Source: Shimia sp. SK013 (GTDB taxonomy: Bacteria; Pseudomonadota; Alphaproteobacteria; Rhodobacterales; Rhodobacteraceae). From it: a DNA stretch of 64,000 nt. The position numbers were made by a program, and so were the translations under genes. The notes under the pieces were generated by a model. That model did not search any database. It had not been told where the DNA came from and saw only the letters and a list, made by a program, of their open reading frames with translations. Where the stretch lies: assembly GCF_001292625.1 (NCBI RefSeq), contig NZ_LAJH01000009.1:964578-1028577 (forward strand), written 5' to 3'. Positions 45,252 to 54,442 of this stretch are shown here, in pieces (the stretch's first letter is position 1; the number at the start of each line of letters is the position of its first letter).

Positions 45252-46136
45252 TCAAAGCTCCTTCCGGATATCGACGAAGCGCAGCAATGCGCCGATGATC
45301 ATCAAGACGGTCGCCAACAGCACAACCGCAGTGGCCGCAGCAGAGGGATAGGCCAGAAGCGCGATATCGTTCTGGATCATTCGCCCGACGTTGGCCGATT
45401 GGCTGCCCGACATGAACCGCACAGTGATAAAATCCCCCATAACAAGCGCCACAACGAAAATGGTGCCAATCATGATGCCCGGTTTCGTCAAAGGGATGAT
45501 CACATAGCGTAGAACCTGCCTGCCTTTGGCGCCCGCGTCGACAGCGGCCTCAATCAAGGATTTGTCGATCCGCATCATGGTGTTGAAGATCGGCACAACC
45601 ATGAACAAAGTGTACAGATGCACAAAAGCCAGAATGACGCTGAAGTCGCTGAACAACAGCCATTCCAGCGGCGCGTCGATGACGCCTGCCGAAATCAAGG
45701 CCGCGTTTGCAAGCCCGTTGCGCCCTAAAAACGGAATCCATGAAATCATTCGAATGATGTTGCTGGTCCAAAATGGAATGGTGCACAGCAGAAAGAGCGC
45801 GATTTGCCATGTCTGGCTGCGCACGTGAAACGCCAGAAAATACGCAACCGTAAAGCCGATCCCCAACGTAAAGACCCACGTAATGAAGGCGTATTTGATC
45901 GTGTTGAAAAACACTCGCCACGTCACCTCCGATGTCAAAAGAAACGCATAGTTGTCGAACTGAAACGCAGGGTAGATCGACCACTCGGTCGCCCCCCAAA
46001 AGCTGACGGCAACAATCATCACAATTGGCGCAACAAGGAACAGAGCGAGGACGATCGCCATCGGCGCAGCCAAGAGCCACGCGGTAACGCTTTCGGGCAG
46101 TTTTCTCATATGATTGGAAGCCGATTCAGAGGTCAA
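45252..46136 (-). CDS. ABC transporter permease (PotB type)
   Basis: A 294-residue membrane protein with six segments (AWLLAAPMAIVLALFLVAPIV and others) and EAA loop IEAAVDAGAKGRQVLRYVI followed by PLTKPGIMIG. It is separated from the next permease by one nt and follows the hairpin at 46150-46191. Confidence 0.9.
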   Translation of the reverse strand: MTSESASNHMRKLPESVTAWLLAAPMAIVLALFLVAPIVMIVAVSFWGATEWSIYPAFQFDNYAFLLTSEVTWRVFFNTIKYAFITWVFTLGIGFTVAYFLAFHVRSQTWQIALFLLCTIPFWTSNIIRMISWIPFLGRNGLANAALISAGVIDAPLEWLLFSDFSVILAFVHLYTLFMVVPIFNTMMRIDKSLIEAAVDAGAKGRQVLRYVIIPLTKPGIMIGTIFVVALVMGDFITVRFMSGSQSANVGRMIQNDIALLAYPSAAATAVVLLATVLMIIGALLRFVDIRKEL

Positions 46137-46149
46137 ATTTCGTCAAGAT

Positions 46150-46191
46150 CGCCCGGCTCCAAGGGCTGAAAATAGCCATCGGAGCCGGGCG
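46150..46191 (-). other. intercistronic hairpin between binding protein and permease
   Basis: A perfect 11-bp stem, CGCCCGGCTCC (46150-46160) with GGAGCCGGGCG (46181-46191). The 20-nt loop holds a second stem, GGCT/AGCC. It fills the 63-nt gap between the two genes, with no T-tract. Confidence 0.7.
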
Positions 46192-46199
46192 TGTTCATA

Positions 46200-47474
46200 T
46201 CAAGCGGCGATAAACTCGTTCCACTTGCGCACCATGTACTGGTTTTCATCCATCACAGCGTTCCAGCAGGCCACCGCGCCCATACGGTCATAGAAAGACC
46301 CGCCATCACGCACTTCGCCGGCTTTGGCGAGAGGAGCGTCAAACGGAGAGGTGATCACGTCGGTCGCTTCTTTGCCTTCGAACCAGAAACCCCATTCGTT
46401 TTCAGACATGAAGGCTTTGGAGGTTTCCGGCACGGCCGAGTAGTAGCCTTGACGCATCAGCAGTCCCCCCACCCATCCGCTTAGATACCAGTTAATGTAC
46501 TCATAGGCAGCCTCCAGCTCCATGCCGGACAGAGAGGCCGAAAGACCAAGGCCGCCCCCCCAAGAACGATAGCCCTCTTCAAGTGGCTGATAGACACAAG
46601 GAATGCCTCGGGATTTTACCGCCGTGATGGCCGGAGACCACATGGACTGGATCACAACTTCACCAGATGCCATTAGGTTCACGGATTCATCAAATGACTT
46701 CCAGAAGGCGCGGAACTGACCGTTTTTCTTGGCTTCGGTAAAGATCCCGAGTGTCATGTCGATTTCTTCTTTGGTCATATTGCCCTTGTCTGGATAGGTG
46801 TACTCACCCATCGACTCCACAACCATCGCCATGTCCATGATCCCGATCGAGGAGATGTCCAGAATGGAGGCTTTGCCTTTGAACTCCGGGTTCAGCAGTT
46901 CAGACCAGTTCTTGATCGGGCGACCAATCAGGTCCGGGCGAATGCCCAACGTGTCCGCATTGTAGATCGTCGGGATCAGGGTCATCCAACCGGATTCTTC
47001 CTGAACAAACCCGGTTCCGTTGGCGCCAGTAGTGAAGCCGACCGTGTGCGGGGCGGTGCCCTGTGCAATCACACTATCGGGGGTCAGCTTGCCAGAGCGG
47101 AAAGTGCCCACGATCTTGTCGTAGTTTGCAATCTTGGAGGTGTCCATCGCCTGAAGGTTGCCGGTCGGCCAGATCTTTTTGCAGATCCAGTACTCGATGT
47201 CGGCAATGTCAAAACTGTCCGGCTGCGTGGCCGCGCGCTGCGTCACACTGTCAGAATCCAGTGCGGTCATTTCCAGCGTAAAGCCCAAGTCTTCTTTGAC
47301 TTTTGTCGCAACTTCGTTGAGGTTGGACACCCCGGTGCCAAATTGGCGCAAGGTGATGTTTTTCGTCTCTTGTCCCCATACCATTGGAGCCGGAAGCGCG
47401 GCGGCCGCCACCGCCGCGCCACCTGCCTTCAAAAGGCTCCGGCGCGAATAGCGTACTTTTGAAATCGTAGTCAT
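46200..47474 (-). CDS. ABC transporter substrate-binding protein (PotD type, Tat signal)
   Basis: A 424-residue exported protein. The N-terminus RYSRRSLLKAGGAAVAAAALP is a twin-arginine signal, so it is probably folded before export. The mature part has NLNEVATKVKEDLGFTLEM, FDIADIEYWICKKIWPTG and EAAYEYINWYLSGWVGGLLM, typical of polyamine-type binding proteins. The start at MTTISKVRYS follows GGGAGA; the frame stays open upstream without homology. Ligand unknown; the racemase points to an amino-acid or hydantoin-like compound. Confidence 0.88.
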   Translation of the reverse strand: MTTISKVRYSRRSLLKAGGAAVAAAALPAPMVWGQETKNITLRQFGTGVSNLNEVATKVKEDLGFTLEMTALDSDSVTQRAATQPDSFDIADIEYWICKKIWPTGNLQAMDTSKIANYDKIVGTFRSGKLTPDSVIAQGTAPHTVGFTTGANGTGFVQEESGWMTLIPTIYNADTLGIRPDLIGRPIKNWSELLNPEFKGKASILDISSIGIMDMAMVVESMGEYTYPDKGNMTKEEIDMTLGIFTEAKKNGQFRAFWKSFDESVNLMASGEVVIQSMWSPAITAVKSRGIPCVYQPLEEGYRSWGGGLGLSASLSGMELEAAYEYINWYLSGWVGGLLMRQGYYSAVPETSKAFMSENEWGFWFEGKEATDVITSPFDAPLAKAGEVRDGGSFYDRMGAVACWNAVMDENQYMVRKWNEFIAA

Positions 47475-47505
47475 GTTCGTCTCCCTGTTCGTTTCGACGT
47501 TGTTG

Positions 47506-48489
47506 TTAGGCGGAAAGCGCATGCGCCGCTCTGCCATCCCAATTGAGGCCGATGGCCTCGCCCACATTCTTCGGCGCGCCGAAGAAATCCTTGTCCGACA
47601 AAATCGCTGTCACTTCCTGATCTCCAGGAACGACAGCGGTCAGCGCGACGTGCGTACCTTGATATTCAATGTTGATTATCCGGCCTTGCAATTTGGCATT
47701 TTCCGCCGGCCCAAGCGCCATCGCGTCTGAGCGCACGGCCAGCTTTCCCTCCGGCAATGCGAGTACGTTGTAAGAGCCCAGAAACTTCGCAACAAATGCG
47801 GTTCTGGGGGCGTCGAACACATCGCGGGTCTTGCCCGCCTGTTCAATTTTGGCGTGGTTCATAACCACGATTTCGTCAGCGAGCGCTAAGGCTTCGTCTT
47901 GGCCGTGGGTGACGTGAATGAACGTTATGCCAAGCTCTCGTTGCAAGCGCTTCAGCTCAGCGCGCATTCGAATGCGAAGAAACGGATCAAGCGCGGAAAG
48001 CGGCTCATCCAACAACAGGACCTGCGGTTTGGTGATCAAGGCACGTGCGAGGGCAACACGTTGTTGCTGGCCGCCGGATAGTTGGTCGGGCAGACGGTCT
48101 TGCAACGTCGTCAAATCCACCAACTCGAGCATCTCGCCTGCGCGAGCTCGGCGTTCTGCAGCATCGACGGCCTTCATCTTCAGGCTGAAGGCCACGTTTT
48201 CCAACACGCTCATATGTGGAAAGAGGGCATAGTTTTGAAACATCATCGCCGTGCCGCGCTTCGCCGGAGGCAAATAGGAAATATCGCGCCCACCCAACAG
48301 GATAGCGCCATCCGATACACTCTCGTGACCTGCTATCATGCGCAGTGTTGACGACTTCCCGCATCCTGACGGCCCCAAAAGACAGGCATAAGTCCCCGCC
48401 TCGAAGTGGTATCCGATTTCGTCCACGGCCACGGTGTTCCCGTAACGTTTTGTCAGTGCAACAAATTCGAGATCTTTGGGTTGTTTCAT
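47506..48489 (-). CDS. ABC transporter ATP-binding protein (PotA type)
   Basis: A 327-residue ATPase: Walker A GPSGCGKSSTLRM, Q-loop MMFQNYALFPHMSV, signature LSGGQQQRVALARAL, Walker B VLLLDEPLSALDP, HVTHGQDEALAL (H-loop), then a TOBE domain. The start at 48489 (MKQPKDLEF) has GAGG 7 nt upstream. First gene of the leftward importer operon. Confidence 0.9.
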   Translation of the reverse strand: MKQPKDLEFVALTKRYGNTVAVDEIGYHFEAGTYACLLGPSGCGKSSTLRMIAGHESVSDGAILLGGRDISYLPPAKRGTAMMFQNYALFPHMSVLENVAFSLKMKAVDAAERRARAGEMLELVDLTTLQDRLPDQLSGGQQQRVALARALITKPQVLLLDEPLSALDPFLRIRMRAELKRLQRELGITFIHVTHGQDEALALADEIVVMNHAKIEQAGKTRDVFDAPRTAFVAKFLGSYNVLALPEGKLAVRSDAMALGPAENAKLQGRIINIEYQGTHVALTAVVPGDQEVTAILSDKDFFGAPKNVGEAIGLNWDGRAAHALSA

Positions 48490-48629
48490 TTTGGCGCCTC
48501 TTTGAATTGGGATCAATGTGCGAAGTCTGAGAACAATTCCGAAGAGAATTTTGGATTTTGAAATGGGATCTAGGGGTCGGAGCCTGCGGAAGAAGCGCCC
48601 GAATAGCCAATTGTTCAATTTTCGAGCAA

Positions 48630-48645
48630 AAATTGTATACAATTT
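48630..48645. promoter_or_regulatory. perfect 16-bp palindrome, probable GntR operator
   Basis: AAATTGTATACAATTT is a perfect inverted repeat in the 225-nt region between the divergent importer operon (start 48489) and GntR gene (start 48715). The core TTGTATACAA fits sites of FCD-type GntR regulators. Confidence 0.75.
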
Positions 48646-48714
48646 GCCTTGGAGTTGTTCACGTCTTGTTGTTCGACGGCCAATCTGCAAAAACCGAGGC
48701 AGGAGGTTCCATAG

Positions 48715-49404
48715 ATGCAAATTTTTGCCTCACCGCAGACATCAACAGCTGAGGACATCGTTGCCGAGCTAACCGAGGCTGTGCATGAGCACCGCCTTCA
48801 GCCCGGCATGAAGCTACGCGAAGACGAAGTGGCGGAAATCTTTGGTGTCAGCAGAACAGTTGTACGACAGGCTCTGCGCGCGATGTCCCACGAAGGTCTG
48901 GTTGCAATCGAGCGCAATCGCGGCGCGTTTGTTGCCAAGCCGACAATCAAAGAAGCGCGCGAAGTCTTTGAAGCTCGCACATTATTAGAACCACAGACCG
49001 CGCGCGCCGCCGCCGAACGCGCCACCTCCGAAGACATCGCAGCACTAGAACGCCATATCGAAAATGAACATGCTGCGATTGACATGGGCAATGCCGGACT
49101 GGCGCTAAAGCTGTCAGGACTGTTCCACCTCGAAATTGCACGGATCGCAAATCAACGGACCATTGAGGCATTCGCTCAGCAACTTGTGTCCCGTTCGTCT
49201 TTAGTCATCGCTCTTTACTGGCAACGCAGAGGTGCGCTGTGCGAGAGCCACGCACACCACGCTCTAATGAACGCGTTCAGGCGCCAAGATCCAGACAGTG
49301 CAGAAGAGTTGATGAAGGGCCACCTGCTTGATCTCATTTCTCAACTGGATCTTCGAGACAAACCGTCTGAAAGCGCCTCTCTAAAGGATGCCCTAAAAAA
49401 ATGA
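48715..49404 (+). CDS. GntR-family regulator (FCD subfamily)
   Basis: A 229-residue regulator: winged helix with GMKLREDEVAEIFGVSRTVVRQALRAMSHEGLV, then FCD domain with ARTLLEPQTARAAAERA, LSGLFHLEIARIANQ and ESHAHHALMNAFRR (metal-binding His/Asp positions). GGAGG lies upstream of the ATG. Divergent from the Pot-type importer, which it likely controls with itself through the 16-bp palindrome. It overlaps the GNAT gene by 4 nt. Confidence 0.9.
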   Translation: MQIFASPQTSTAEDIVAELTEAVHEHRLQPGMKLREDEVAEIFGVSRTVVRQALRAMSHEGLVAIERNRGAFVAKPTIKEAREVFEARTLLEPQTARAAAERATSEDIAALERHIENEHAAIDMGNAGLALKLSGLFHLEIARIANQRTIEAFAQQLVSRSSLVIALYWQRRGALCESHAHHALMNAFRRQDPDSAEELMKGHLLDLISQLDLRDKPSESASLKDALKK

Positions 49405-50237
49405 CCGTGTTTCGCAATGCAACTTTCGAAGAGCTTTCGAGCCTTTTGAACTGGGCAGCGGATGAGGGGTGGAACCCCGGGTTGGAAGATGTGACGCCAT
49501 TCTGGCAGGCTGATCCCCACGGTTTTTTTGTTGCAGAAGTTGAGGGCGAACTTGCGGCTACAATCTCTGTGGTCAATCACACGGACGACTTTGCTTTTCT
49601 GGGGCTGTATATTGCGAAGCCGGAGTATCGCGGTCAGGGTGTTGGATATGGCCTCTGGCAACATGCCCTGCGTCACGCCCATGATCGCGTGGTAGGGCTG
49701 GACGGTGTACCCGACCAACAAAAAAACTATGCGTCTTCGGGTTTTGTGTTTGTCAGCCAAACGACGCGTTTTTCTGGCGAGGTGCCCGCAAAAACGTCCG
49801 GACGGGTTTGCGTAGCATCGTCTGCAGATACAAACACAATGGTCGATTTGGAGAGCGCCGTATCCGGCGTTCGCAAGCCAACTTACATGCAAGCGTGGCT
49901 TCAGGAGGCGGAAACGCGAAAAACCCTTATCATCAGAGATGGGGATGAAATTGCGGGGTTTTGCACAGTAAGAGCTTGCCAAAGCGGTGCAAAAATCGGC
50001 CCGCTTGTCGCGACGAACTATGCCGATGCGCAGGCTTTGATGTCTCATGCTGCCGCCGTGATGGGCACCTCACTAACAGTCGATGTCCCTCAAAATTCGC
50101 CTGCGCTTAAGCTGCTTTGCGAGAACATTGACCTTGAGCCGGGATTTGCGACCGCACGAATGTATCGTGGATCACCAGTACAACTGGCTGATGAGGCCCC
50201 TGCTTATTTCGCGGTCACAAGCTTGGAGCTTGGCTAG
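49401..50237 (+). CDS. GNAT-family N-acetyltransferase with C-terminal second domain
   Basis: A 278-residue cytoplasmic protein. The N-terminal GNAT fold has the acetyl-CoA motif FLGLYIAKPEYRGQGVGYGLW. The C-terminal half (~140-275; TYMQAWLQEAETRKTLIIRDG, IAGFCTVRACQSGAKIGPLV, MGTSLTVDVPQNSPA) resembles the second domain of YitH/DUF1248-type acetyltransferases. ATGA overlap with the regulator suggests that it modifies the imported amine or amino acid; the substrate is unknown. Confidence 0.85.
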   Translation: MTVFRNATFEELSSLLNWAADEGWNPGLEDVTPFWQADPHGFFVAEVEGELAATISVVNHTDDFAFLGLYIAKPEYRGQGVGYGLWQHALRHAHDRVVGLDGVPDQQKNYASSGFVFVSQTTRFSGEVPAKTSGRVCVASSADTNTMVDLESAVSGVRKPTYMQAWLQEAETRKTLIIRDGDEIAGFCTVRACQSGAKIGPLVATNYADAQALMSHAAAVMGTSLTVDVPQNSPALKLLCENIDLEPGFATARMYRGSPVQLADEAPAYFAVTSLELG

Positions 50238-50483
50238 TTTTGTCGAAGCGCCGCTCTGCTATCTCATGTACCAGCGCGGCGAAAGGGGCCATTTCCCTGC
50301 CCAATTCGGGAATGCGCCCACACGGGGTTTCGGGGTATGTCGGGCGAACAACAGATATCCTCGGCTAACAGGTATCTTCGGATTTCGTTTTTGGCGTTTC
50401 GGGTTTCCGGGCAAATACTGCCTTTGGACAACATATGACGGGCCTCTCCAACACATTCCGTGTAGGCCAATGGTGTGGGATCG

Positions 50484-50505
50484 CCTTCCTCTTATTAGAG
50501 GAAGG
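50484..50505. terminator. bidirectional hairpin between convergent genes
   Basis: A perfect 9-bp stem, CCTTCCTCT with AGAGGAAGG, loop TATT. It lies between the convergent GNAT (ends 50237) and dihydroxyacetone kinase (ends 50524) genes. The T-tract is poor on both sides. Confidence 0.5.
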
Positions 50506-50523
50506 TTCTGAGAGATGGCTTTA

Positions 50524-52152
50524 CTATTCACCGATACGGGCCAGATGCTCAAACAGCCGGGCGACGGCCTCGGCGCCGGGATCGACGTGCCCTTCAAGCT
50601 GCTCTGCGTTTATATAACTGGCGCGCCCAGCCTTCGCAGAGGTCAACGTTGCTGTATAGTTTGCGCCTTTGCGCGCGGCGGCTGCAGCTGACGACATATC
50701 GGTGTTCAAGGCCTCCAACGCGGGCAATAACGCGTCTACCATCGTGCGATCGCCGGGGTTTGCGCCGCCAACTTTTCGCATCCGGTCAAGGCCTGTTCGC
50801 AAGGCATCCTTCATTGGCTGACCGGACGATGAGGCATCACCAGCTGCCGCAAAGAAAATTGCCAAAAGCACACCAGATGACCCGCCCATAGTCTGGCTCA
50901 GCTCCAGACCAATTGCACGATAGAGCTGTGTATGATCCGCCAAGGGCAGGCTATCCATTGCATCGATCAGCGCCCGCGACGCCGTTGCCAAGGTGGATCC
51001 CGTGTCCCCGTCCCCTGATTTGGCATCCAGCGCATTCAGATCCGTTTCAGACTCGATCAGGATTTGGCAACACGCCGTTAGAAAGGCCTTGGTTTCATCA
51101 TGTACGGACGCAGGTGCGCGGATCGGCGACAACCCATCGGGTAGCGGCAAAACAGCCGATTGTGTCACCGCATTGATACCTGGCCACGCAGGCACATCGA
51201 CGGCCTGCGCCAAAAGCTCTTCGTCGCCATTGGTCAATTCCAAAAGCGAGATTGAAAAGCCGTGCATATCAAGTGCCGTCATCATCGCGTCAGGCCCCAC
51301 CACATGTCGAACATGCTGGCCAACGTCAGAGTTCAGCAGTGAGTTCGTCAAAATCGCCATTTCAAGACATGATGCGCCACCAAGGTTATTGATCAAAGCA
51401 GCATGAGGTGTTTTTGGCATGCCGTCCGCCAGTTTCTCCGACATCTTGGCAATCGCATCCTTAGCTCCACTGGACGCAACTTGCTCCACGCCGGCTTCGC
51501 CGTGTATGCCAAGACCCAATTCTGCCATGCCGCGGGGAATACGGTTTTCTTTCAAGGATCCGGGAACTGTGCAGGTGTCCAAAGACATGCCGATGGAGCG
51601 TGTAGATGAGACCACCCGCTCTGCGGCCAACGTGCACGCTTCCAAGTTGGCGCCGTTTTCGGCCATGGCCCCGGCAATTTTGTGGACAAACAGCGTGCCC
51701 GCCACACCCCGTGCTTGAGGAAGATCTGGCAAAGCCACATCATCATCTACAATGACCATACTGACCTTATGACCAAAGGCCCGTGCCCGTTCCGCAGCGA
51801 GGCCGAAGTTTAGCCGGTCACCTGTGTAATTTTTGACAATCAACAAGCAACCGGCAGGGCCGGCAACGGCGAGGATGCCGGCCAAAACTGCGTCTACAGA
51901 CGGAGACGCGAACACATCGCCACACACCGCCGCCGTTAACATTCCTTTGCCGACGAACCCGGCATGTGCGGGCTCGTGGCCCGACCCTCCACCGGACACC
52001 AAGGCAACTTTGGACTTGTCCCAGTCGGAGCGAACCACCACACGGATATGCGGATAGCCATCCAATCGTGTCAGTTTGCCGCCGGAGACCGAAATCGCGC
52101 CGTCTATGGCGTCGGTGACCATGTTTTCTTTTTCATTGGTAAAATGTTGCAC
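50524..52152 (-). CDS. dihydroxyacetone kinase (DhaK-DhaL fusion, ATP-dependent type)
   Basis: A 542-residue single-chain kinase. The DhaK half has VALVSGGGSGHEPAHAGFVG, KNYTGDRLNFGLA, TVPGSLKENRIPRGMAELGL and IHGEAGVE, whose His forms the covalent bond to dihydroxyacetone. The DhaL half has LDAKSGDGDTGSTLATA (Mg/nucleotide-binding Asp residues), QTMGGSSGVLLAIFF and RTGLDRMRKVGGANPGDRTM. Such fusions use ATP rather than the PTS. The GTG at 52152 is preferred because GGGGAGAG precedes it and the N-terminus then matches the family. It is last in the operon with the importer, so the imported compound probably gives dihydroxyacetone or a similar ketose. Confidence 0.92.
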   Translation of the reverse strand: MQHFTNEKENMVTDAIDGAISVSGGKLTRLDGYPHIRVVVRSDWDKSKVALVSGGGSGHEPAHAGFVGKGMLTAAVCGDVFASPSVDAVLAGILAVAGPAGCLLIVKNYTGDRLNFGLAAERARAFGHKVSMVIVDDDVALPDLPQARGVAGTLFVHKIAGAMAENGANLEACTLAAERVVSSTRSIGMSLDTCTVPGSLKENRIPRGMAELGLGIHGEAGVEQVASSGAKDAIAKMSEKLADGMPKTPHAALINNLGGASCLEMAILTNSLLNSDVGQHVRHVVGPDAMMTALDMHGFSISLLELTNGDEELLAQAVDVPAWPGINAVTQSAVLPLPDGLSPIRAPASVHDETKAFLTACCQILIESETDLNALDAKSGDGDTGSTLATASRALIDAMDSLPLADHTQLYRAIGLELSQTMGGSSGVLLAIFFAAAGDASSSGQPMKDALRTGLDRMRKVGGANPGDRTMVDALLPALEALNTDMSSAAAAARKGANYTATLTSAKAGRASYINAEQLEGHVDPGAEAVARLFEHLARIGE

Positions 52153-52164
52153 GTCTCTCTCCCC

Positions 52165-53160
52165 TTAGGCGACACGAGCGCCAGTGGCGTCGAAATAGTA
52201 TGGATTGTTTGGGCGGATTTTGACGATGTCGCCGCCGTTCAGTTCGGTATGAGCATGTGTTACCGTCGTGATCTCATGATCTTTAAAAACAAGGTGCAAT
52301 CGGGTCTGATCACCAAGGTGCTCGACACGAGTCACAAGGCTGTCTTGCCCCTCGCCTTGCACGATGTGCTCGGGGCGCAGTCCAATAGTCTGCGCGGCTG
52401 AGGGCGCCGGACCAAAAAGATCTGCAGGCAAAATATTCACGCGCGGTTGTCCAAGACGGCTGGCCGCGTAAACGCTGACCGGGTTCTCATAGATTTCACG
52501 TGGTGTGCCAAATTGGACCAGCTTGCCATTGTCCAAGACCCCAACATGGGTGGCCATTGTCATTGCTTCGATCTGGTCGTGGGTCACATAAAGCAGGGTT
52601 GCGCCAGAATTGGCTTGAATGCTTTTAAGTTCGACCCGCAAATCGGACCGCAATTTTGCATCAAGCGAACTGAGCGGTTCGTCCATCAGATAGACAGATG
52701 GTTGCCGCACAAGCGCGCGTCCAATGGACACCCGTTGCATCTCGCCGCCCGACAAGGCCGTGGCCTTATTGTCGAGTTTGTGACTGATCTGAAGGACTTC
52801 GGCCACTTCGCCAACTTTTCGATTGATTTCATCCGGCGGCGTTTTCAAGATCGGCGACTTCAAAGGGAATTCAAGGTTCTGCCGGACCGTCAAATGCGGA
52901 TACAGGGAGTATTGCTGGAACACCATCGTGACGTCCCGCTGGGCCGGTGTCTGTCCTGCCATATCCACGCCACCAATGGACACGCTGCCCGTATCGGGCG
53001 TATCCAAACCGGACACCATCCTCAAAGTGGTTGTCTTGCCTGCGCCAGTTGGGCCAAGCAGAACAACAAAAGAGCCATCGGGAACCGTCATAGTAATGTT
53101 GTCCAGGGCGGTTTCGTCCCCAAAGGATTTGGTCAGACCTTTCAAAGAAACTTCAGCCAT
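52165..53160 (-). CDS. ABC transporter ATP-binding protein 2 (MalK type)
   Basis: A 331-residue ATPase: Walker A GPTGAGKTTTLRM, Q-loop MVFQQYSLYPHLTV, signature LSGGEMQRVSIGRAL, Walker B VYLMDEPLSSLDA, YVTHDQIEAMT, then TOBE domain. It is the second ATPase of the operon, overlapping the first by 8 nt. It probably pairs with it as a heterodimer, an arrangement known for some polyol importers such as rhizobial glycerol uptake. Confidence 0.9.
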   Translation of the reverse strand: MAEVSLKGLTKSFGDETALDNITMTVPDGSFVVLLGPTGAGKTTTLRMVSGLDTPDTGSVSIGGVDMAGQTPAQRDVTMVFQQYSLYPHLTVRQNLEFPLKSPILKTPPDEINRKVGEVAEVLQISHKLDNKATALSGGEMQRVSIGRALVRQPSVYLMDEPLSSLDAKLRSDLRVELKSIQANSGATLLYVTHDQIEAMTMATHVGVLDNGKLVQFGTPREIYENPVSVYAASRLGQPRVNILPADLFGPAPSAAQTIGLRPEHIVQGEGQDSLVTRVEHLGDQTRLHLVFKDHEITTVTHAHTELNGGDIVKIRPNNPYYFDATGARVA

Positions 53161-54250
53161 AGGTCAAAACCCCCTCGTTGGCTTCGCTTTTGAGCGCTTG
53201 GCCTGTGTCTGCATTGAACATTGATATGGTTCTGGCGTCGAAGTGCAGGCCGGTTCTTTCGCCAACTTTCACCACATCCGAAGACGGCACACGCGCCTTG
53301 ATGGTGCCGTTAGATGTTTTCATGGTGATGATCTGTGTGGTGCCAAGATATTCGACCGCCGCGACTTCGCCTCGATACGGCGCCGCGTCGTCCAATTTGA
53401 TATGCTCGGGGCGGACGCCAAAGGTCAGATCGCCATTTGCGCCATCCAACATGCGTGGAATTTCAAACGCCACATCGCCAAAACGCACTTTGCTTTCGCC
53501 ATTCCCCACCATGCCGCGAAACTCAAGGAAGTTCATTGGAGGCGAGCCGATAAACTGCGCGACAAATTTGGTTGCGGGCCAGTCATAAATATCCTGCGGC
53601 ACGCCAAATTGCTCAACAACGCCATGGTTCATCACCACAATCTTGTCGCCCATCTGCATGGCCTCCAACTGATCATGCGTCACATAGACTGTTGTTGCAT
53701 TCATCCGATCGTGCAGCGCCCGAAGCTCTTCAGACATGTGCTCACGAAACTCAGCATCCAGCGCGCCCAACGGTTCATCCATAAAGAACGCCTTGGGATC
53801 GCGGACAATGGCCCGGCCAAGGGCCACACGCTGTCGATCGCCACCGGACAGGCCACCAACTGGCTTCTTAAGAATATCGGTGATGCCCAGGATCTCTGCG
53901 ATTTCGTGCACTTTCTTGGTCGCTTGGGCCTTTGGCATACCCTGACTGATCAGCGGGTAGCTGATGTTTTTGCCAACGTTTAGATGCGGATAAAGCGCGA
54001 ACATCTGAAAGACGAAGGCGATGTCACGTTGGCTCGCAGGCTTCATGCCGACCTCTTCGCCGTCGATGAAAATCTCGCCTGACGTCGGCAGTTCGAGGCC
54101 AGCCATCATGCGCAAGGTTGTTGTTTTGCCGCAGCCCGATGGACCCAGCAGCATAAAGAATTCTCCGTCTTCGATGGTAAATGTGGATGACTTGACCGCG
54201 TTGAACGCCCCGAAGTCCTTGCGCACGTTTTCTATTCTTATCTGTGCCAT
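53153..54250 (-). CDS. ABC transporter ATP-binding protein 1 (MalK type)
   Basis: A 365-residue ATPase: Walker A GPSGCGKTTTLRM, Q-loop FVFQMFALYPHLNV, signature LSGGDRQRVALGRAI, Walker B AFFMDEPLGALDA, YVTHDQLEAMQ, then a TOBE region (FGVRPEHIKLDD). It follows the small membrane protein by 3 nt. Confidence 0.9.
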   Translation of the reverse strand: MAQIRIENVRKDFGAFNAVKSSTFTIEDGEFFMLLGPSGCGKTTTLRMMAGLELPTSGEIFIDGEEVGMKPASQRDIAFVFQMFALYPHLNVGKNISYPLISQGMPKAQATKKVHEIAEILGITDILKKPVGGLSGGDRQRVALGRAIVRDPKAFFMDEPLGALDAEFREHMSEELRALHDRMNATTVYVTHDQLEAMQMGDKIVVMNHGVVEQFGVPQDIYDWPATKFVAQFIGSPPMNFLEFRGMVGNGESKVRFGDVAFEIPRMLDGANGDLTFGVRPEHIKLDDAAPYRGEVAAVEYLGTTQIITMKTSNGTIKARVPSSDVVKVGERTGLHFDARTISMFNADTGQALKSEANEGVLTYG

Positions 54251-54253
54251 GTG

Positions 54254-54442
54254 TTACTCCGGAAAATGGCTGACGATGACAAACATCACCGTGCCAACAA
54301 GTGTGACGATAAAGGAGTAGCTGTAGAGCCCGAGTGCGAAGGGCTGCATCAGCATGATCACCCCTAGCGCAATCAGAAGCGACGCCAGCATTTCCCATGG
54401 ACCGCGACGTAGCCGCATCAGGCCATTGATAAACTTGGTCAT
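54254..54442 (-). CDS. small two-helix membrane protein of the ABC importer operon
   Basis: A 62-residue protein (starts MTKFINGLMRLRRGPWEML) with two hydrophobic stretches (LASLLIALGVIMLMQPFAL and SYSFIVTLVGTVMFVIVS) and a basic N-terminus. It lies between permease and ATPase genes, overlapping the permease by 4 nt. A small membrane protein in this place is also known in the rhizobial glycerol importer (GlpU). The function is probably structural or regulatory and is not established here. Confidence 0.7.
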   Translation of the reverse strand: MTKFINGLMRLRRGPWEMLASLLIALGVIMLMQPFALGLYSYSFIVTLVGTVMFVIVSHFPE

